A DNA stretch of 64,000 nucleotides, taken from the NCBI RefSeq assembly GCF_037042905.1, contig NC_087257.1, positions 28,852,001 to 28,916,000 of the forward strand, given 5' to 3'. The first letter of the stretch is position 1. Each line of letters opens with the position of its first letter. Origin of the DNA: Lytechinus pictus. Its lineage: Eukaryota; Echinodermata; Echinoidea; Temnopleuroida; Toxopneustidae. The notes beneath the pieces are model-generated. The model searched no databases and was not told the origin of the DNA. It saw nothing but the letters and a program-made list of their open reading frames with translations. Shown piece by piece: positions 32,297-47,630 of this stretch. The position numbers and the translations under genes are program-made.

Positions 32297-35200
32297 TTTA
32301 TTTTTATTGCCAAATTTTGTTCCCACTTTATCTCAAAATCGGGCTTGTCTAATTTCTTGATTTTCATGTCATGTATGGAAATTATTATGGAATCGCGAAA
32401 CGAAACTTTTCAAGGTTATCAAATCATGATGACGTCATCTAGGCGCCATTTTGTAAAATTAAATTATTGATCATATCATCGCAACTAATCATAAAAAATC
32501 ATCCATATTTGCATCATATCAAGTTCAGGTCACAGGTCATCAGGACATGTCATCAGAGGTCATGCAAAGGTCACGACGCGCACGTACGCGCGCGTCAAAA
32601 TTTTAAATTTCCCCAAATCGACCGTGGTCAAGTTTGGGTACGTTTCTGGTCATTTTGAGCATGTCAAGAATTTGCGCGCGCACAGGTATGCGTGCGCGTT
32701 CTTGCACCTACCATCGGTATGCATCTTCGAGTCATCATTTGTTTCATGTCTTTCCGTTGTCCATTATCTTCTGATTAATTTGATACCTCATTCAGCCTCT
32801 TACGACCAATAATACGGGAATGCGCGTCCATTCAAATTTGCATTACTCGCGCGTAAATGGGCAAAAATATGCCTATATAAAATTCACTGTAGCTCTTCAG
32901 GGAGTCCGTTGACCCCAATTTTTCTTTTCATATTCGAATAGAGTATGAATAGGAGATATGATTTCATGCCACATTTGACTCTTAATTACATCGTGACGTC
33001 ATCAAAATGGCGTCGGAACTAAAAACAAGTGTTTTCTGTTTCATGATGTCACCACACTCATGTAAATTGATTCTAATTCCGTAAATATTGGTTATTTCTC
33101 GCCAAATTTTCAATATCTTTTAGCTTAGAATGTACCTTTAGACAATATGTCCATTGTATTATTTTAAAGCTTTTGCTATTCTCAAAACTAGAACTTGTAG
33201 AGGTTTGTCATCATGCCAATTTTCTACTTGCAAAAATTTACATTGCCAATATGTTTCCTGTTTTGCGTTTGCCGTCTGTCGGAAACATTGTGGTCGATTG
33301 GATAACGCACCTGACTAGTAAAGCAGGGGTCGGTGGTTCAAACCTTGTCTGCCTTTTTTTTTTTTTTTTTTTTTTCCTTTTTAGGTGGTCTGTCATGAAT
33401 ATGACAGATCACCTATTATATTCGTCAGATTTTACTTTATTTATTTTTATTGCCAAATTTTGTTCCCACTTTATCTCAAAATCGGGCTTGTCAAATTTCT
33501 TGATTTTCATGTCATGTATGGAAATTATTATGGAATCGCGAAACAAAACTTTTCAAGGTTATCAAATCATGATGACGTCATCTAGGCGCCATTTTGTAAA
33601 AATGAATTATTGATCATATCACCGCAACTAATCATAAAAAATCATCCATATTTGCATCATATCAAGTTCAGGTGACAGGTCATCAGGACATGTCATCAGA
33701 GGTCATGCAAAGGTCACGACGCACACGTACGCGCGCGTCAAAATTTAAAAATTCCCCAAATCAACCGTGGTCATGTTTGGGTACGTTTCAGGTCATTTTG
33801 AGCATGTCAAGAATTTGCGCGCGCACAGGTATGCGTGTGCGTTCTTGCACCTACCATCGGTATGCATCTTCGAGTCATCATTTATTTTATGTCTGTCCAT
33901 TGTACATTATCTTCTGATTAATTTGATACCTCATTCAGCCTCTTATGACCAATAATACGGGAATGCGCGTCCATTCAAATTTGCATTACACGCGCATGCA
34001 AACTCGCAAAATAAGTCATAAGTGGGCAAAAATATGCCTATATAAAATTCACTGTAGCTCTTCAGGGAGTCCGTTGACCCCCTACTTTTCCTCACTCTTG
34101 GATATAGTCAAAATGTCATCTGGAGATTGCGTTATAACGTCAAAATTACGTTAGAAGTGAAAATTAAACTTTTTCGCAATTACGTCAACATATTTATGCA
34201 TATTTGACCGTATCTTCGTTATTACTAGTCAATCTTCTCTCAAATTTTGATATGATGTAGTGAAGACAATCTTCTACAAATAATGTGTGAATGATTTTCA
34301 CTTTCAACCACAGCATTAGTGTGTTATGACCTGTTTAAGTTTTTGCAAATTTGTTCTGGACTTAATTTTTGAGAATTTTTTTAAGAAAATGCTTTATTAA
34401 TCAATTGTACGGTCTTGCTGAAAATATCAAGCCCACTTGCTTTGCGGTTTTTTATGTAGGACATTTTTTTTAATATTGCCGGAACTTTTTAAGGGGTAGT
34501 TTTAACATTGTAAAACATCATTTATGCATTGAAACGCTATTTGGTTGATTAATTTCATTCTAGACATTTTGCGGAAAATCCTGGATTTTTTTCTATTTGG
34601 TTATCTTCTCTAAATATAACATAAAAAATGTTCAGATACCTTCTGTGAAATTAAAAATAGTGCAATTTAGTAAAATACTAATTTTCCCGAAATTTTGCGG
34701 GAAAATTGCCAGTATTTGAATCTTTTACATGACTTTTTTCAGTAATATCATCAAGAAAGAATTTTCAAGTAAATGTTAAAGTCATACACAATTAATAAAT
34801 GGATGTTGAAAATTCTTGACGGAAAATATTATGTGAAATGTTTAGGAATTTGCAGAAATTTTGCAAATATTTCCCCTCAAAAAATTCTACTTAATTCTTT
34901 TATCAAATACACCACTGATGATGAGTTTGGAAGTGAATGCTGTGAAAATGTATCATTGCGAAACTTCTCATTAAAAATAATTGAAATTTAGCAGAAATTT
35001 TGAATAAAAATATTTAAGATATTTTAGTTTTCAAAAAGTATCACCTAAGAATTTTCAAGCATTCTGTGAAATTGATACCCACTGACATTGTGGAAATTCT
35101 TGCTTGAAATCTTAAAAGAAAAATTGCTGATAGTAGAAAGAAATTTTTAAAAGATTTTGCATAAAAAACATAAAACTGTCCATTAAAAATTAGCTGCTCT

Positions 35201-35528
35201 GAAAATGAAGGCGCCTTTTATTGCGCAATTTTGGAAAGCCAATTTCGGTAAATCGTCTGAAATTTTTGAGGAGTTTTTAAGGCATTTTACGTGCTCCAAA
35301 CTTAATTTTGTATTTACCGTATTGCATTATCACCACCATCATTATAATCATCACGGTTGTCATCACCACATTAATAATCACATTTAGCAATGGTGGTCAA
35401 AATGTATTCCTATGATGTCTATGATCAAGATTATCAATCATATCTAAATGATTCATTTCATACAACATTAGCCGACACTGAATGAAAAATCATGACAGAC
35501 CACCTAATTCGTCCTCATGACGAATTAA
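32297..35528. repeat. Tandem duplication, copy 2
   Basis: Second copy of the 3.2-kb body, lacking the leftmost 61 bases of the element (left hairpin) because the duplication started inside it. It ends AAATCTAGTTTA before unique sequence (GTTTGGACTTTT). An inner element copy, SINE head and right terminus are all repeated. Confidence 0.9.
33285..33376 (+). mobile_element. tRNA-like SINE head with T tract (in copy 2)
   Basis: Paralogue of the SINE at 30060 created by the tandem duplication: A box 33291-33301 (one substitution, TGGTCGATTGG) and B box GGTTCAAACC at 33335-33344, then a T run. Confidence 0.65.
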
Positions 35529-35988
35529 AATCTAGTTTAGTTTGGACTTTTCAGAGTATTGCCACAATATTACGAAATAAAACTCTTAGAAGTTCAGAGT
35601 GTAGGCATATTCGTAGGAAGGGAAAGTGTTTGAATTATTACAACTCATGATATTATGCTATACAGGTTTAGCCAGAAGGATAAAAGGATAGAATCTTCAT
35701 GGGTTTAATATGACAATGTCTTTCTTGATATTAAACAACTATTAGAGATTTGTTCTAAAATTAACTGTATACATATATAAATTCAGGTCTATACTTTTCA
35801 GGTCTATATGTGTTGAATTTCACACTGATTGTTTCGATTCTTGTTCAATGACCTCATTATCTGTCATTGTGATATGAAGGGAGTACTTTTCGTGCAATTT
35901 ACCTTTGTGTTGCATTCCACTATGACTTTTGAACAAATGTATTCAAGTTAAATATGTCTTTTACACGTGTCTTGCAGAATAATATTGG
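35529..35988. other. Non-coding sequence, no gene seen
   Basis: Unique AT-rich sequence between two transposons. No gene or repeat is supportable. Confidence 0.5.
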
Positions 35989-35996
35989 TCTTTTAT

Positions 35997-36539
35997 CCCG
36001 GGGGGGGGGGGCACTCAGTATATAATGCATAGTGGATATGTGCCGCGGAGGGGACCCCCATTTTTACACTCAAATTTCCGTTCCAAGGCATAGCATTTTT
36101 GTCTTATTGAGAAAAAGAACAAAGAAAGCCGCTCCAAGGCATAGCATTTCCTTCTTATCGAGAAAAAAAGAAGAAAGAAATCCGCTCTAAAGCTTCGCAT
36201 ATTTTATCGTTACGCCGTTCCGGTCGCATTGATCTGCTACAATTTTGGTGAAAAGCGGCCGTAGAGCGCTTTTCGACCATCGCCTAAGCCCGAGCGCACG
36301 CGGCGGAGGCCGCGCTAGCTGCGTCATGCACGATTGCCCGTTCCATAGGGATGCATATACGCACTCACAGAGATACGGAGATCCGTTCCGAGGACCCCCG
36401 TTTTCACAAACATTTGTAGTTCCGAAGCCCGTTCCGAGGACCCTCCTTTTTACAATAAGCCCGCTCCAAGGCCCCCGTTTTTTGCCTCGCCCGCGGCACA
36501 CCCCTACCACTTTTTTGGTCGAGTGCCCCCCCCCCCGGG
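35997..36539. mobile_element. DNA transposon with CCCGGGGGGG ends, 8-bp duplication TCTTTTAT
   Basis: The ends CCCGGGGGGGGGGGGCACTC (left) and GAGTGCCCCCCCCCCCGGG (right) are inverse, and perfect TCTTTTAT copies flank them (35989-35996 and 36540-36547). Inside, three or more copies of a CCGTTCCGAGGACCC / CCGCTCCAAGGC unit and two copies of an AAGGCATAGCATTT unit form internal direct repeats. An 8-bp duplication fits hAT or P superfamilies; the ends do not let me choose. Frames across the element are not proteins. Confidence 0.87.
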
Positions 36540-36547
36540 TCTTTTAT

Positions 36548-38342
36548 CTTCACACTCAAAAAATAATTATCTCACAATTTTCTAATTTTCTAACTATAAC
36601 TTACTAGGTATGTTAAAATGATTATTGTCGGTTAAGAAATAAATCTCAATTTCTTTGATATGCAATTTTCTTTCCACCAGTTGGTATTTTCATATTATGT
36701 TATTAAACCAAACTAACATTTTACTGAGAGTGTAGTTTACATAACTATATAGATGATGATGACTGGTCAGAAGTGCCTTTTATGTCTTGTCATTTGTATT
36801 ATATTTCATTATCTTTTAGTCAGACGTGACTTTTTGTCTTGTCAAATGTGCAGAGTGGGGAGGGGGGTAATTAGACACACAGCTGATCCTTTCATGTATA
36901 GTCATTTTAGTTTGCTTCAAAAGTACACAATTGCAATGCATTTCATGTAAGAACAAAAAGGCTTTTCATGGGAACACAAGTCATAAAAGATATATAGGAT
37001 CATTATCGGTTTTCTTGTGATATTACATTGTCACGATAGCAGATGAATTATGTGTATATTTGTAAACGGAAAAGAAAGAAATTATAAGACTTCACATTTT
37101 ATATGTAGAGGCTTTGACCATTCTGTACTTCGTTGATCTGCCTCTGGCCCACAAAATTGGACATTTCTACGTAATGATGTACTGATAAGAAATTTTGCAT
37201 GGGTGGCTCCAGTCTGCTTTGAAAGGGGTGATTTGCATTAATAATGATGATAATAATAAAGTTAACATTAAGGTAGGATAGGCAATGGCACTAGATTTGC
37301 GCTATAGACATGTGTCCAAAAAGTCAATATGTGAGTTGGCCTCAAAATTTCTTTCTATATATATTTTGAGTGCACAATGTAATTAAATGTAGCGACATCT
37401 TCACATTTTCTGGCAGCCAAGTTAATTATCTATCAATGTGACATGTTCCCACAGCTCCTCACAGAGGCTCAAATAGTTTAGGTCAGCATAAAGACTTTAA
37501 AATGCCTATTTTAGCCACTAGCCCACACAGCATAGCATATAGGGATGGACCAATATCATGAATATGCTATACACGCATTTCCAGGAACATTTAAGGAGTA
37601 TTTAAGCCTTATTTTTCACTGTTATGAAATTTTGAGGTAAGTTTTGAGCAATTAATGTCTGTGATAATAATGCTAGTAAAGAATATATTTAAGTTAATAC
37701 TTTTTAGTAGAAATGTTGTTTCGGGTTTTTTTTAGGGGGGTTGGTGTCCTACCTAATTAAGGGCGCTTTAAACGGATGTTCAAAGCGCACAGGTGGGCTG
37801 ACTTACTACTATATACAATGAACCCATTAATGAAAAAAAAAATCTATACCGAAGTTTTAAGTAAGGATTGTTGCAAGTTATCTCCCATTCCATGTTTCCA
37901 GCTTCCTATAAGCCTGTTCACGGTTGCAAACTGCGCACGAGCAGAAAAAGGTCATTGGAGACAACCATGAAGGTGGCTTTCAAATTCACTGACATAGGCA
38001 TTTGTGATTTGATGATTATTCATGTATTCCTTTCAAAATATTTATCACATCCAAGCTGAAGAGTAATAAATAGAGCCTTCATAATCACTGGTATTTGACA
38101 GTAGCCTAAACAATAGTCAAATGTGCCAAAGGCAGACAATAAAACAGATTTCCAAACTTTATCCCTGTAGTACTATTCTACCGGTAAAGCTTACGCAACA
38201 TCTACATTTGAAAATGATAGTGCTTATCCTAATGAAAAATCACAAAGGTCATTTGAGAAAAGTTGATCATGAGCTAACCGTGAACTGGCTTATTGCCTTT
38301 TCCCTGTCCGACCATCACTGGCAAGGGTACATGACAGTCTTT
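36548..38342. other. Non-coding sequence, no gene seen
   Basis: No exon, RNA gene or defined repeat is supportable. There is a TAATAATGATGATAATAATAAA run near 37235-37260 and a single-sided GCCTGTTCACGGTTGCAAAC phrase near 37911 that could be a transposon end without a partner. Confidence 0.45.
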
Positions 38343-38560
38343 ACACAGTAAAAAATATCACACTGTTTAATCCCCTTAACTCTAACAACAAGTTGTTTAA
38401 AATTTTACACAATTGCTTAAACTTTCTTTGAAATATTGTTCAAACATTTTCAACATCATGTTAAAAAATCAAACAACTTGTTTCAAACTTTAAACAACTG
38501 ATGTTAGAGTGACGGGCTTAAACAACCTGCTTGAAATTTTAAACAGCGTTTTTACAGTGT
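38343..38560. mobile_element. Foldback element with ACACAGTAAAAA / TTTTTACAGTGT ends
   Basis: Ends are inverse and the interior is largely self-complementary: AACAACAAGTTGTTTAAAAT on the left against AACAACTTGTTTCAAACTTT on the right. The right half shares AGTGACGGGCTTAAACAAC with the foldbacks at 17972 and 26643. Confidence 0.65.
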
Positions 38561-39262
38561 ATAGACCGTGACGAAACTCGGAAGTCGGTAATGAAATATA
38601 ATACAGCTGATATACATGTATGGTTCTTCGTTTATTGTTCTCATGCCTTAATTACATTTGCAATTCATGACAAAATGTCACTCTTTAATTATTGTTCATA
38701 TATGATTATTTGCTTGTTCTATATTCTGCAATTAATAGACACGGATTATTTTTCAGTGCCAGAGCATTCAGTGTGGTAGTATTACATGATAACATTGTGC
38801 CTATATTTGAGAGTGTATAAATTATAAATATCATAATGGAAAATGTGCATTAATACGAATATACCAACCATAAAAACGTTGTGATATACTATTTGTACTA
38901 ATAAAGGCAAACATCTTTGCGAATTATGCAATGTCCGATAATGTTTCCTTTAATACCAAAACCTTTTACATGGTATATACTTCTAACAAAAAATGGAGAA
39001 GAAATGAAGACAACATAAAAAGGGGGATTTAGAATATAAGTTTGAATTAAACTGATTGGAACGTGAGATGAAAAAGGGGAAATTCATATGGAGAAAAAAG
39101 AGTGAGTAAAATTGTATTGATCTGCCTATAATATCTCTAAATATGGAGGTGAACAAACGGTTGTCAAATACAAACAATGCTACTAAAGAGCAGCAGTATA
39201 GGGAGATAATATCTGTTAAAAGCTTACATGTATCTACAGACAGTGTAAGAATATTTCTTTAA

Positions 39263-39990
39263 AGTTCCTTCCATCCGAACAAACAATAATATTTAATGAA
39301 AAGAGAAAAATCAAACTTTAGCTTAACGCTGAAATTTCATCGAAATTAGATATAAAATAAGAAAAAAATTTAAGGATTTAAAATAAATCCAAATCGGCTG
39401 TGGATATTGTTCGTATTTAAGTCCAACAGATTTAAATTCTAATAGTTTTAAATTTGTAAGTAAATCCTATGGATTAAAAATAATCCAATACTTAGGCTCG
39501 ACCGGGTCATATAGCCTATCTGAATTTATTTTAAACGAGTGTTAAGTTTCGTTTAATCTTACAAAAAATGTAATGGCCTGGTAGGTATGCAATTATGAGG
39601 AAACGATGACGTCACCAACTCACCTTATCATTTTTAATGCGAAACAAGGTTTTTGACTCCTTGATTAAGTGGATAGCCAATGTTGCAACCTATTTGTCAT
39701 TAAGAAGATGTTTCCTTCTCGTCAAATCTATAAAAAGTGGAATATGATATACATGTATTTCACATTAAACAAAATACAAACGAAATAGTGAGTGACATCA
39801 TCGACTATAGTCATATCTCATATCACTGTGATGTTACACAAAAACTATTGTGAAAACATGAGTGAAATTTTTCTTAACTTTCTTAAACTTAATTTTATTT
39901 TACATCCGATTTTGATGAAATATTCAGTAATTATGCTGGTTCGATTTTTCTCTTTATATTCAAAAATACTTTTTAAAGGTTGACTTGTAC
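39263..39990. mobile_element. Decayed TTAA-family A relative with a foreign middle
   Basis: Left part (AAGAGAAAAATCAAAC, TTTCATCGAAATTAGATATAA) and right part (TTTTACATCCGATTTTGATGA, then TTGACTTGTACTT) match family A with many substitutions. TTAA precedes the left end (39259-39262). About 170 bases near 39365-39535 do not match the family and may be a further insertion. It is older than copies 1-3. Confidence 0.6.
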
Positions 39991-40134
39991 TTCAATATTT
40001 GGTATTTAAACGCTGTGTACCTATCTGGTCCTCAAGAAATGTGATGCAGTTATTTTGAAATGTCGATATTTTTTTCACTCAATCAATAATTTCTGGGGGA
40101 TCAATTCCCTTAACTTTGAGGATACTCTTGGGGG

Positions 40135-40320
40135 GGGGGCTCTCTTCCCCCCCTCCATCTCTCTCTCTCTCTCTTTCTCTCCCCCCTCTGGTGGATGTAA
40201 CCGGGCTTACATTTTACTGGCTAAAAAAAAGTCGCAATTTTTGGAGGCATGTTCCCGTCAAAACTTTTCTGATAAGAAATAAAATTCATCTCCATCAGGG
40301 GCAGTGGCGTCGATCTCATT
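40135..40320. repeat. G run, CT microsatellite and C run cluster
   Basis: A G run (40129-40139), a C run, CT repeats (40158-40180) and a second C run lie close together. This looks like the end region of another homopolymer-ended transposon like those at 14076 and 41664, but the partner end is not identified. Confidence 0.45.
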
Positions 40321-40449
40321 TTCAGATTGTGGGGGGATCATGAATTCACATTCCAAAGGCGCGTGATCACATAAAACAAACTCTCACACACACACACATA
40401 TTATATATAGAACATTCTGAGCAATGTTTGTGATCCTGAACAAGATGCG

Positions 40450-40960
40450 TATACTGAGAGCGCGAAGCGCGAGCTGAAAATTTTTGTCATCCCGACCTAA
40501 GAATTGGACATTCTTTAGGCACTTTTTTGTCATCATGAACAGGATAGGTATATAACTAAACAATTGATGCGAGCGCGAAGCGCAAGTGGGGATAATTAGA
40601 TTTAGACATAAAAAGGGGATACTCTCTTCATGTTTTGTAAATCATGAAAAGGATGGGTAATTGGGTATCTTTCTACATCAATAATGGGAGCGCGAAAGTG
40701 GATCATTCGAGTGCGTTTTAAATAAAGAACAAGATGTTAGTTGTGTATCTCAACCATGCGTGCGTGTGTTTTAGATTTAGACCTATAATCTGAATATTCT
40801 AAATACTTTTCTTTTAGCCTATTAATATGAAAATCAATAATGCGAGCGCGAGCTGAAAAAAAATATTTCAATCTGAATAAGAGTCACTATTTGTAGGGAA
40901 ATTGTGAAGTGGATATGGATCGCACTTAATAAATGGTGCGAGTGCGAAGCGGCAGCTGAT
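40450..40960. repeat. Array of GAGCGCGAAGCGCGAGCTGAAAA units
   Basis: A motif containing GAGCGCGAAGCGCGAGCTG recurs with decay at about 40458, 40572, 40689, 40847 and 40938, roughly every 90-150 bases, with A/T-rich phrases including GACATTCTTTAGGC between. The same array occurs inside the hAT-like elements at 41664-46412 in both orientations and, more decayed, in the element at 14076. Confidence 0.7.
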
Positions 40961-41258
40961 TTTTATTATTATCATTATTATCATTGACCTGGGACCGGGA
41001 TATTTTGCCATTATATAAAAATGATGACTATCGTAAAGGGATACTCCGAGCTGAAAATATTTATATCTGAATAAATAGAGTAAAATCAACAGAGCAAAAT
41101 GCTGAAAATATCATTATTCAGGTGAAACAGTTCTAGGCATGTCTTCATGAATATTCATTAGGTGGGCTGAAGATGTCCCATCCCCACTTTCCTTTTTCTT
41201 ATGCATATGAAATCATAATTGTTTCATTTTTTTTCATAAATGTGTGAATGATGTCAAG

Positions 41259-41490
41259 GGCGTACTGTATAGGCTGGGGGTGCACTCGCGTGCACGTACC
41301 GCTGAGGCAGAGGAGTTAATTCCGACACTGGCAAGCAAAACGAAATTTGTACTCCTTCTGCTTTCAACAGATGTTCATTTTTTCCAAACTTTATAGTTCC
41401 ACCTCCCCCAGTAAGATACCCGACCCCCCCCCCCACTTTAGTTCCAATTCAACTCGATCCCCATGCATACTCAAACCAGCATACGCCCTT
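41259..41490. mobile_element. Possible MITE with CAAGGGCGTA / TACGCCCTTG ends
   Basis: CAAGGGCGTACTGTA at the left and GCATACGCCCTTG at the right are inverse. G and C runs lie inside. Flanking 8-mers do not match, so the call rests on the termini and resemblance to nearby hAT-like MITEs. Confidence 0.5.
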
Positions 41491-41811
41491 GTACGTGAAA
41501 AAGTTCTATAGAGCTGCGATCGAGCGAATTAAGCGATTAGCAAGCAATTAAAAACAAATCTCTTTTGAAAATCTAAGTATGCGATAGATTTTGACAATAA
41601 TAGTCAGAAATTGATTTCGACAATAACAGTCAGAAATTTAGATCATATTTCACCCTCTTCATTCAGGGCCGTAGCTAGAGGGGGGGTATGGGGGGGTGTG
41701 ACACCCCCCCCCCCCAACATTCGTGGCAGTCGGTAAAATCATGTACCAGTTGGCAAAATGGAGGATAGGGGAGAAACAGAAAGAAAGAAAGAGAGAGAGA
41801 GGGGGAGAGAG

Positions 41812-42030
<219 letters not shown>

Positions 42031-42999
42031 AAAAAAGAAAAAAAGAAAAAAAGACAGAAAAGACAGAAAAGGAAAGAAAAATAGGGGTACTAACTTCGAA
42101 GAAGGTTACGACTTTTAGAGTAAAGACAACCAATTGGCAAATCCAAGTCCATGTAGCCAGGCTTAGAGCCCTACTAGTCAGCGAAATACTAAGTACAAAA
42201 CAGATGGAGCTATAATAACACACAAAGTAAGCCCCCAGTCCTCCCCCAATATGAACAAGCTTGTTAGTTTGCAAATTATACCACAATTATTGACGATTTA
42301 ACAAACACATTAGTTTTGCAAAATTAGAGGCAAGAATAGGTACATAAATATTGGGTGGGATGAATTTCCAAGGTTTAAGTTGAATAATCAAAGCCAAAGT
42401 ATAGTTGGCAAATTATAAAGTGGGCCTATTAAAGTGGCAGAACACTATACGCTCTACCAGTCAGCAAAGTGATGTACAAGTACTGCCCCGTTTCAGATTT
42501 GAAAAGAACAGAACACAAAACTGGTAACTCTGCAGTTGGCAAATTCATGAAGACAAGTCTACAACTTGTAGACTTGTCTACAAGTTTGCAGTTGGCAAAA
42601 AACACAAAAAATGTTCTAAGTTATTTTTACTAAACTTTTTTTTTATTATTTATGGTGTCGGAAGGTGCTTATTAGGGTGGGGATGGGGGCAGGTTGGGGT
42701 TGCATCATTCCTGGTGCTCGCATTGTCTGACTAATGAGATATATAGTCCTGTTGTATTTTAAGTCCACAAAGATTATGCACCAAACTATCTTCTCGCACT
42801 TCAAGTTATCATTGTTTTATGTAGTGACATATGCTTTTTTCATGACTATATACTTAAAGTGATTGCCCCCTTTTAAGGCCTTAATAAAACATTTCCAGTA
42901 TGTGCTTACGTTCGCATTGGTGTGGACCGATATAGATACCAGGCTGGTGTTAAATCAACACCGGCGTTTTTGCAGTGCACGAATTCCTAAAGACAGTCC

Positions 43000-43590
43000 T
43001 TAAAATGTCCCTTTTTCTGATCTAATTATAACAAATTTTCAGCTCGCGCTTCGCGCTCGCATCACTTAATTAGTGAAATAGTAAATTCCTACAAACAAGC
43101 CATATAGAATGCCCCTCTTCAGGTCTGAATTTCAAAAATTGTCAGCTCGCGCTTCTCGCCCGCAATATTTCATTAGTGAAATACGTATCATGTTCATGAT
43201 TACAATGACCACAAAAAGTGCTTCATGTGCCAGTGTAATTCTAACAAAATCTGCAAGCCCTTAGCGCTCGCATTAGATGACTATGATGAGATACGTACGC
43301 ACTTCATAAATTCCAAAAGATAGTCCTGAAAATGTCCCTTTTTATACAAAAAATTTCAGCTCGCGCTTCGCGCTCGCATTGTTTGTTTTGTAAGACAGGT
43401 ACGTATCATGATTACAAAACTTTGCTTATAATGTCCCTTTTTAGGACTGAATATCAAACATTTTCAGCTCGCGCTTCGCGCTCGCATTATTTGATCACTA
43501 AGATACATATCCGTTTAATGGCACAGTCCTTAAAATGTCTCTATCAGGTCAGTATACCTGGCAATTGAGCGCGCTTCGCGCGCCCACTTA
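43000..43590. repeat. Internal array, period about 105 bp, core CAGCTCGCGCTTCGCGCTCGC
   Basis: The core recurs at about 43040, 43143, 43262 (decayed), 43358, 43465 and 43566. Each is preceded by an AATGTCCCTTTTT-type phrase. The core can fold as GCGC-TTC-GCGC. The inverse array lies at 44115-44700 in the inner element. Confidence 0.8.
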
Positions 43591-43654
43591 ATGACTCTAA
43601 ATTTTTGCTGGTGCCCCCCCCCCCCCAATGCCGTGACCCACGGTACGCCACTGT

Positions 43655-46007
<2,353 letters not shown>

Positions 46008-46420
46008 GCCACTGTTAGCAGTAGCACTTGAAATTTTAGTTGAGACATCTTGCACAGAAGGTCAATTAAAAATTAACAAATCTTTGATTTTGATATTATT
46101 AATGCATAGCTAGGTATATCATTATACTGCATGTTAGCAACTACGGCACACTAGCCTTTCTATTTTGATCCAAAATGTTAATTTTTAAAGTGCAAATATC
46201 TTTGTATATCTTTGTATAATTTACCTTAAAGTATTCACCAAATGCCACTAATTCAATTTTAAAAATTCAAAATCTTTTAGCATGTGATTATTGTAGGGGG
46301 GCACATCCCCCATCAGACTCCCCCTGTGCTCACGTTGGCGCTGTCACGCCAAATTTAGTTGGCAAATTTAGATGTTACACCCCCCAACAAAATGCTTCTG
46401 GCTACGGCCCTGTCTTCATT

Positions 46421-47319
46421 TCCTTTCTTTTCGCCCCTTTATTCCTTGTTCTTTTTTTTTTTTGGGGGGGGGGTCGCGGGGGTCCATGGCCTCATCAAGC
46501 CCCCCCCCCCCTCCCACGCCAGTGGGAATAAATCAAACGGGTGGATAAAATAATTTATCTACCTCTATGGAATATACGCTATATACTTTGGGGAAAATAA
46601 TCAACTTTGAAGTTTGAAAAAAAGTACAACAGTGTGCAATGTTCATTGAATGAGTGGATAGAGATAGATCGAGAGCCCAGAGCCGTATAGTGCAGTGCAG
46701 TGGAATTGGACGCAGAATTACAAAACAATTTGCCAGGAATTGAGTTCATCATTCTAAGGATGTCATTTCTTGAAATGATTATCTAATAATAATTTTGAAT
46801 GTCTTTCTTTTTTGCTATAATTTCATCATTGAATAATAAAATAGTTATATTTTTGTATTAAAAGGTGTATTATAATATATATAGACAGAATTTGATGAGT
46901 TCATTGACAATTTATTTTCTTAAACCTTTGAATAATTGACAGTCGTTAAAACGGCCACGAAAATACCGCGGGAAGATTTGATATTATGAAACGTAACTCA
47001 ATCTGCTGTGTTCCTGACCATGGAATCGAACTCGACGCAGAAAAGCCATTGCATATTTTCATCTTACAAATTAGCCATTACGGTAAGTAAAATCATTGTA
47101 AAATAATGAAGAGTGGAAGTACTTCGTGTTACCATATCTTTGGCCGAACTCTGTGTTGGTTTGTGAAATACAAGAACTGCGCTACGAGAGTAGTTTTTAC
47201 TTGGTCTTCGCCTCGGCTTCCCGATTGTTCGTCCCGTCGGAGTCGATGACCAGGCACAGGCCCAGCGCAGCCCGCCAGGCCTGGCTAGGCCAGGCCGAAC
47301 AGAGGGGAGTAAAAGTAAC
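46421..47319. other. Host sequence left of the Harbinger element, no gene confirmed
   Basis: A T/G-rich homopolymer stretch (46430-46520) is followed by AT-rich sequence that becomes GC-richer toward 47320. One short frame with a start in good context and a GT donor (47020-47082) is discussed in the findings but is not called as a gene. Confidence 0.45.
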
Positions 47320-47322
47320 TTA

Positions 47323-47490
47323 GACCCCTGTTACACATGCGTCGGCTTTCAAAGCCGGCCCCGGAGGCGGCCTCACGCCTGCAATTTGAAGCCGCCTCAA
47401 AATCATCAAACCCCTGTTACACATAGTCTCGGGCCCGCAATTTTGCGTCTACACATAGGCCGGCCTCACGTCGCCTTTTCACGAGCTGAC
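47323..47490 (+). promoter_or_regulatory. Left subterminal region with repeated terminal motifs
   Basis: Besides the terminus at 47323, a second ACCCCTGTTACACATA occurs at 47409-47424 and CTACACATAGGCCGGCCTCA at about 47451-47470. GGCCTCA/CCGCCTC words recur. Subterminal repeats of this kind are where Harbinger Myb-like proteins and transposases commonly bind; that role is inference here. Confidence 0.5.
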
Positions 47491-47630
47491 GTTGGGGCGC
47501 ACTTCATGTAAACAAACGCTTAATATTTTCGCGCGGTTTGCAGGTCTTTTTAATTGCATTGGATCTCATCGACATCGCGACCGATCCGTACACATATCTT
47601 ACCTCCATATTTTGTTTATATAATTGCATT

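Larger units (their letters stand above)
29014..35509. mobile_element. Terminal-inverted-repeat element whose body is tandemly duplicated
   Basis: The left terminus AATTAGGTGGTCTGTCATGA (29014-29033) is exactly inverse to TCATGACAGACCACCTAATT at 32251-32270 and 35490-35509. The left end folds into a 14-bp-arm hairpin (29018-29049) and the right end is followed by a second hairpin (AATTCGTCCTCATGACGAATT-like). The same left terminus occurs again inside at 30158 and 33383, each after a SINE-like T tract, so the element is two related elements joined or nested: a truncated first part (about 1.14 kb) and a complete second part (about 2.1 kb). No protein is encoded; the long frames are repeat artefacts seen in each copy. 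Superfamily unknown. Confidence 0.7.

Noticed and set aside
36187..36607. Overlapping frames of 107 and 120 residues on opposite strands
   Set aside because: They lie in the G-tract-ended transposon with internal repeats; GC-rich composition explains the openness.
43332..43568. A 78-residue frame found identically at 44135-44371 on the other strand
   Set aside because: Identity comes from the palindrome. The frame encodes the GC-rich array and has no coding signature.
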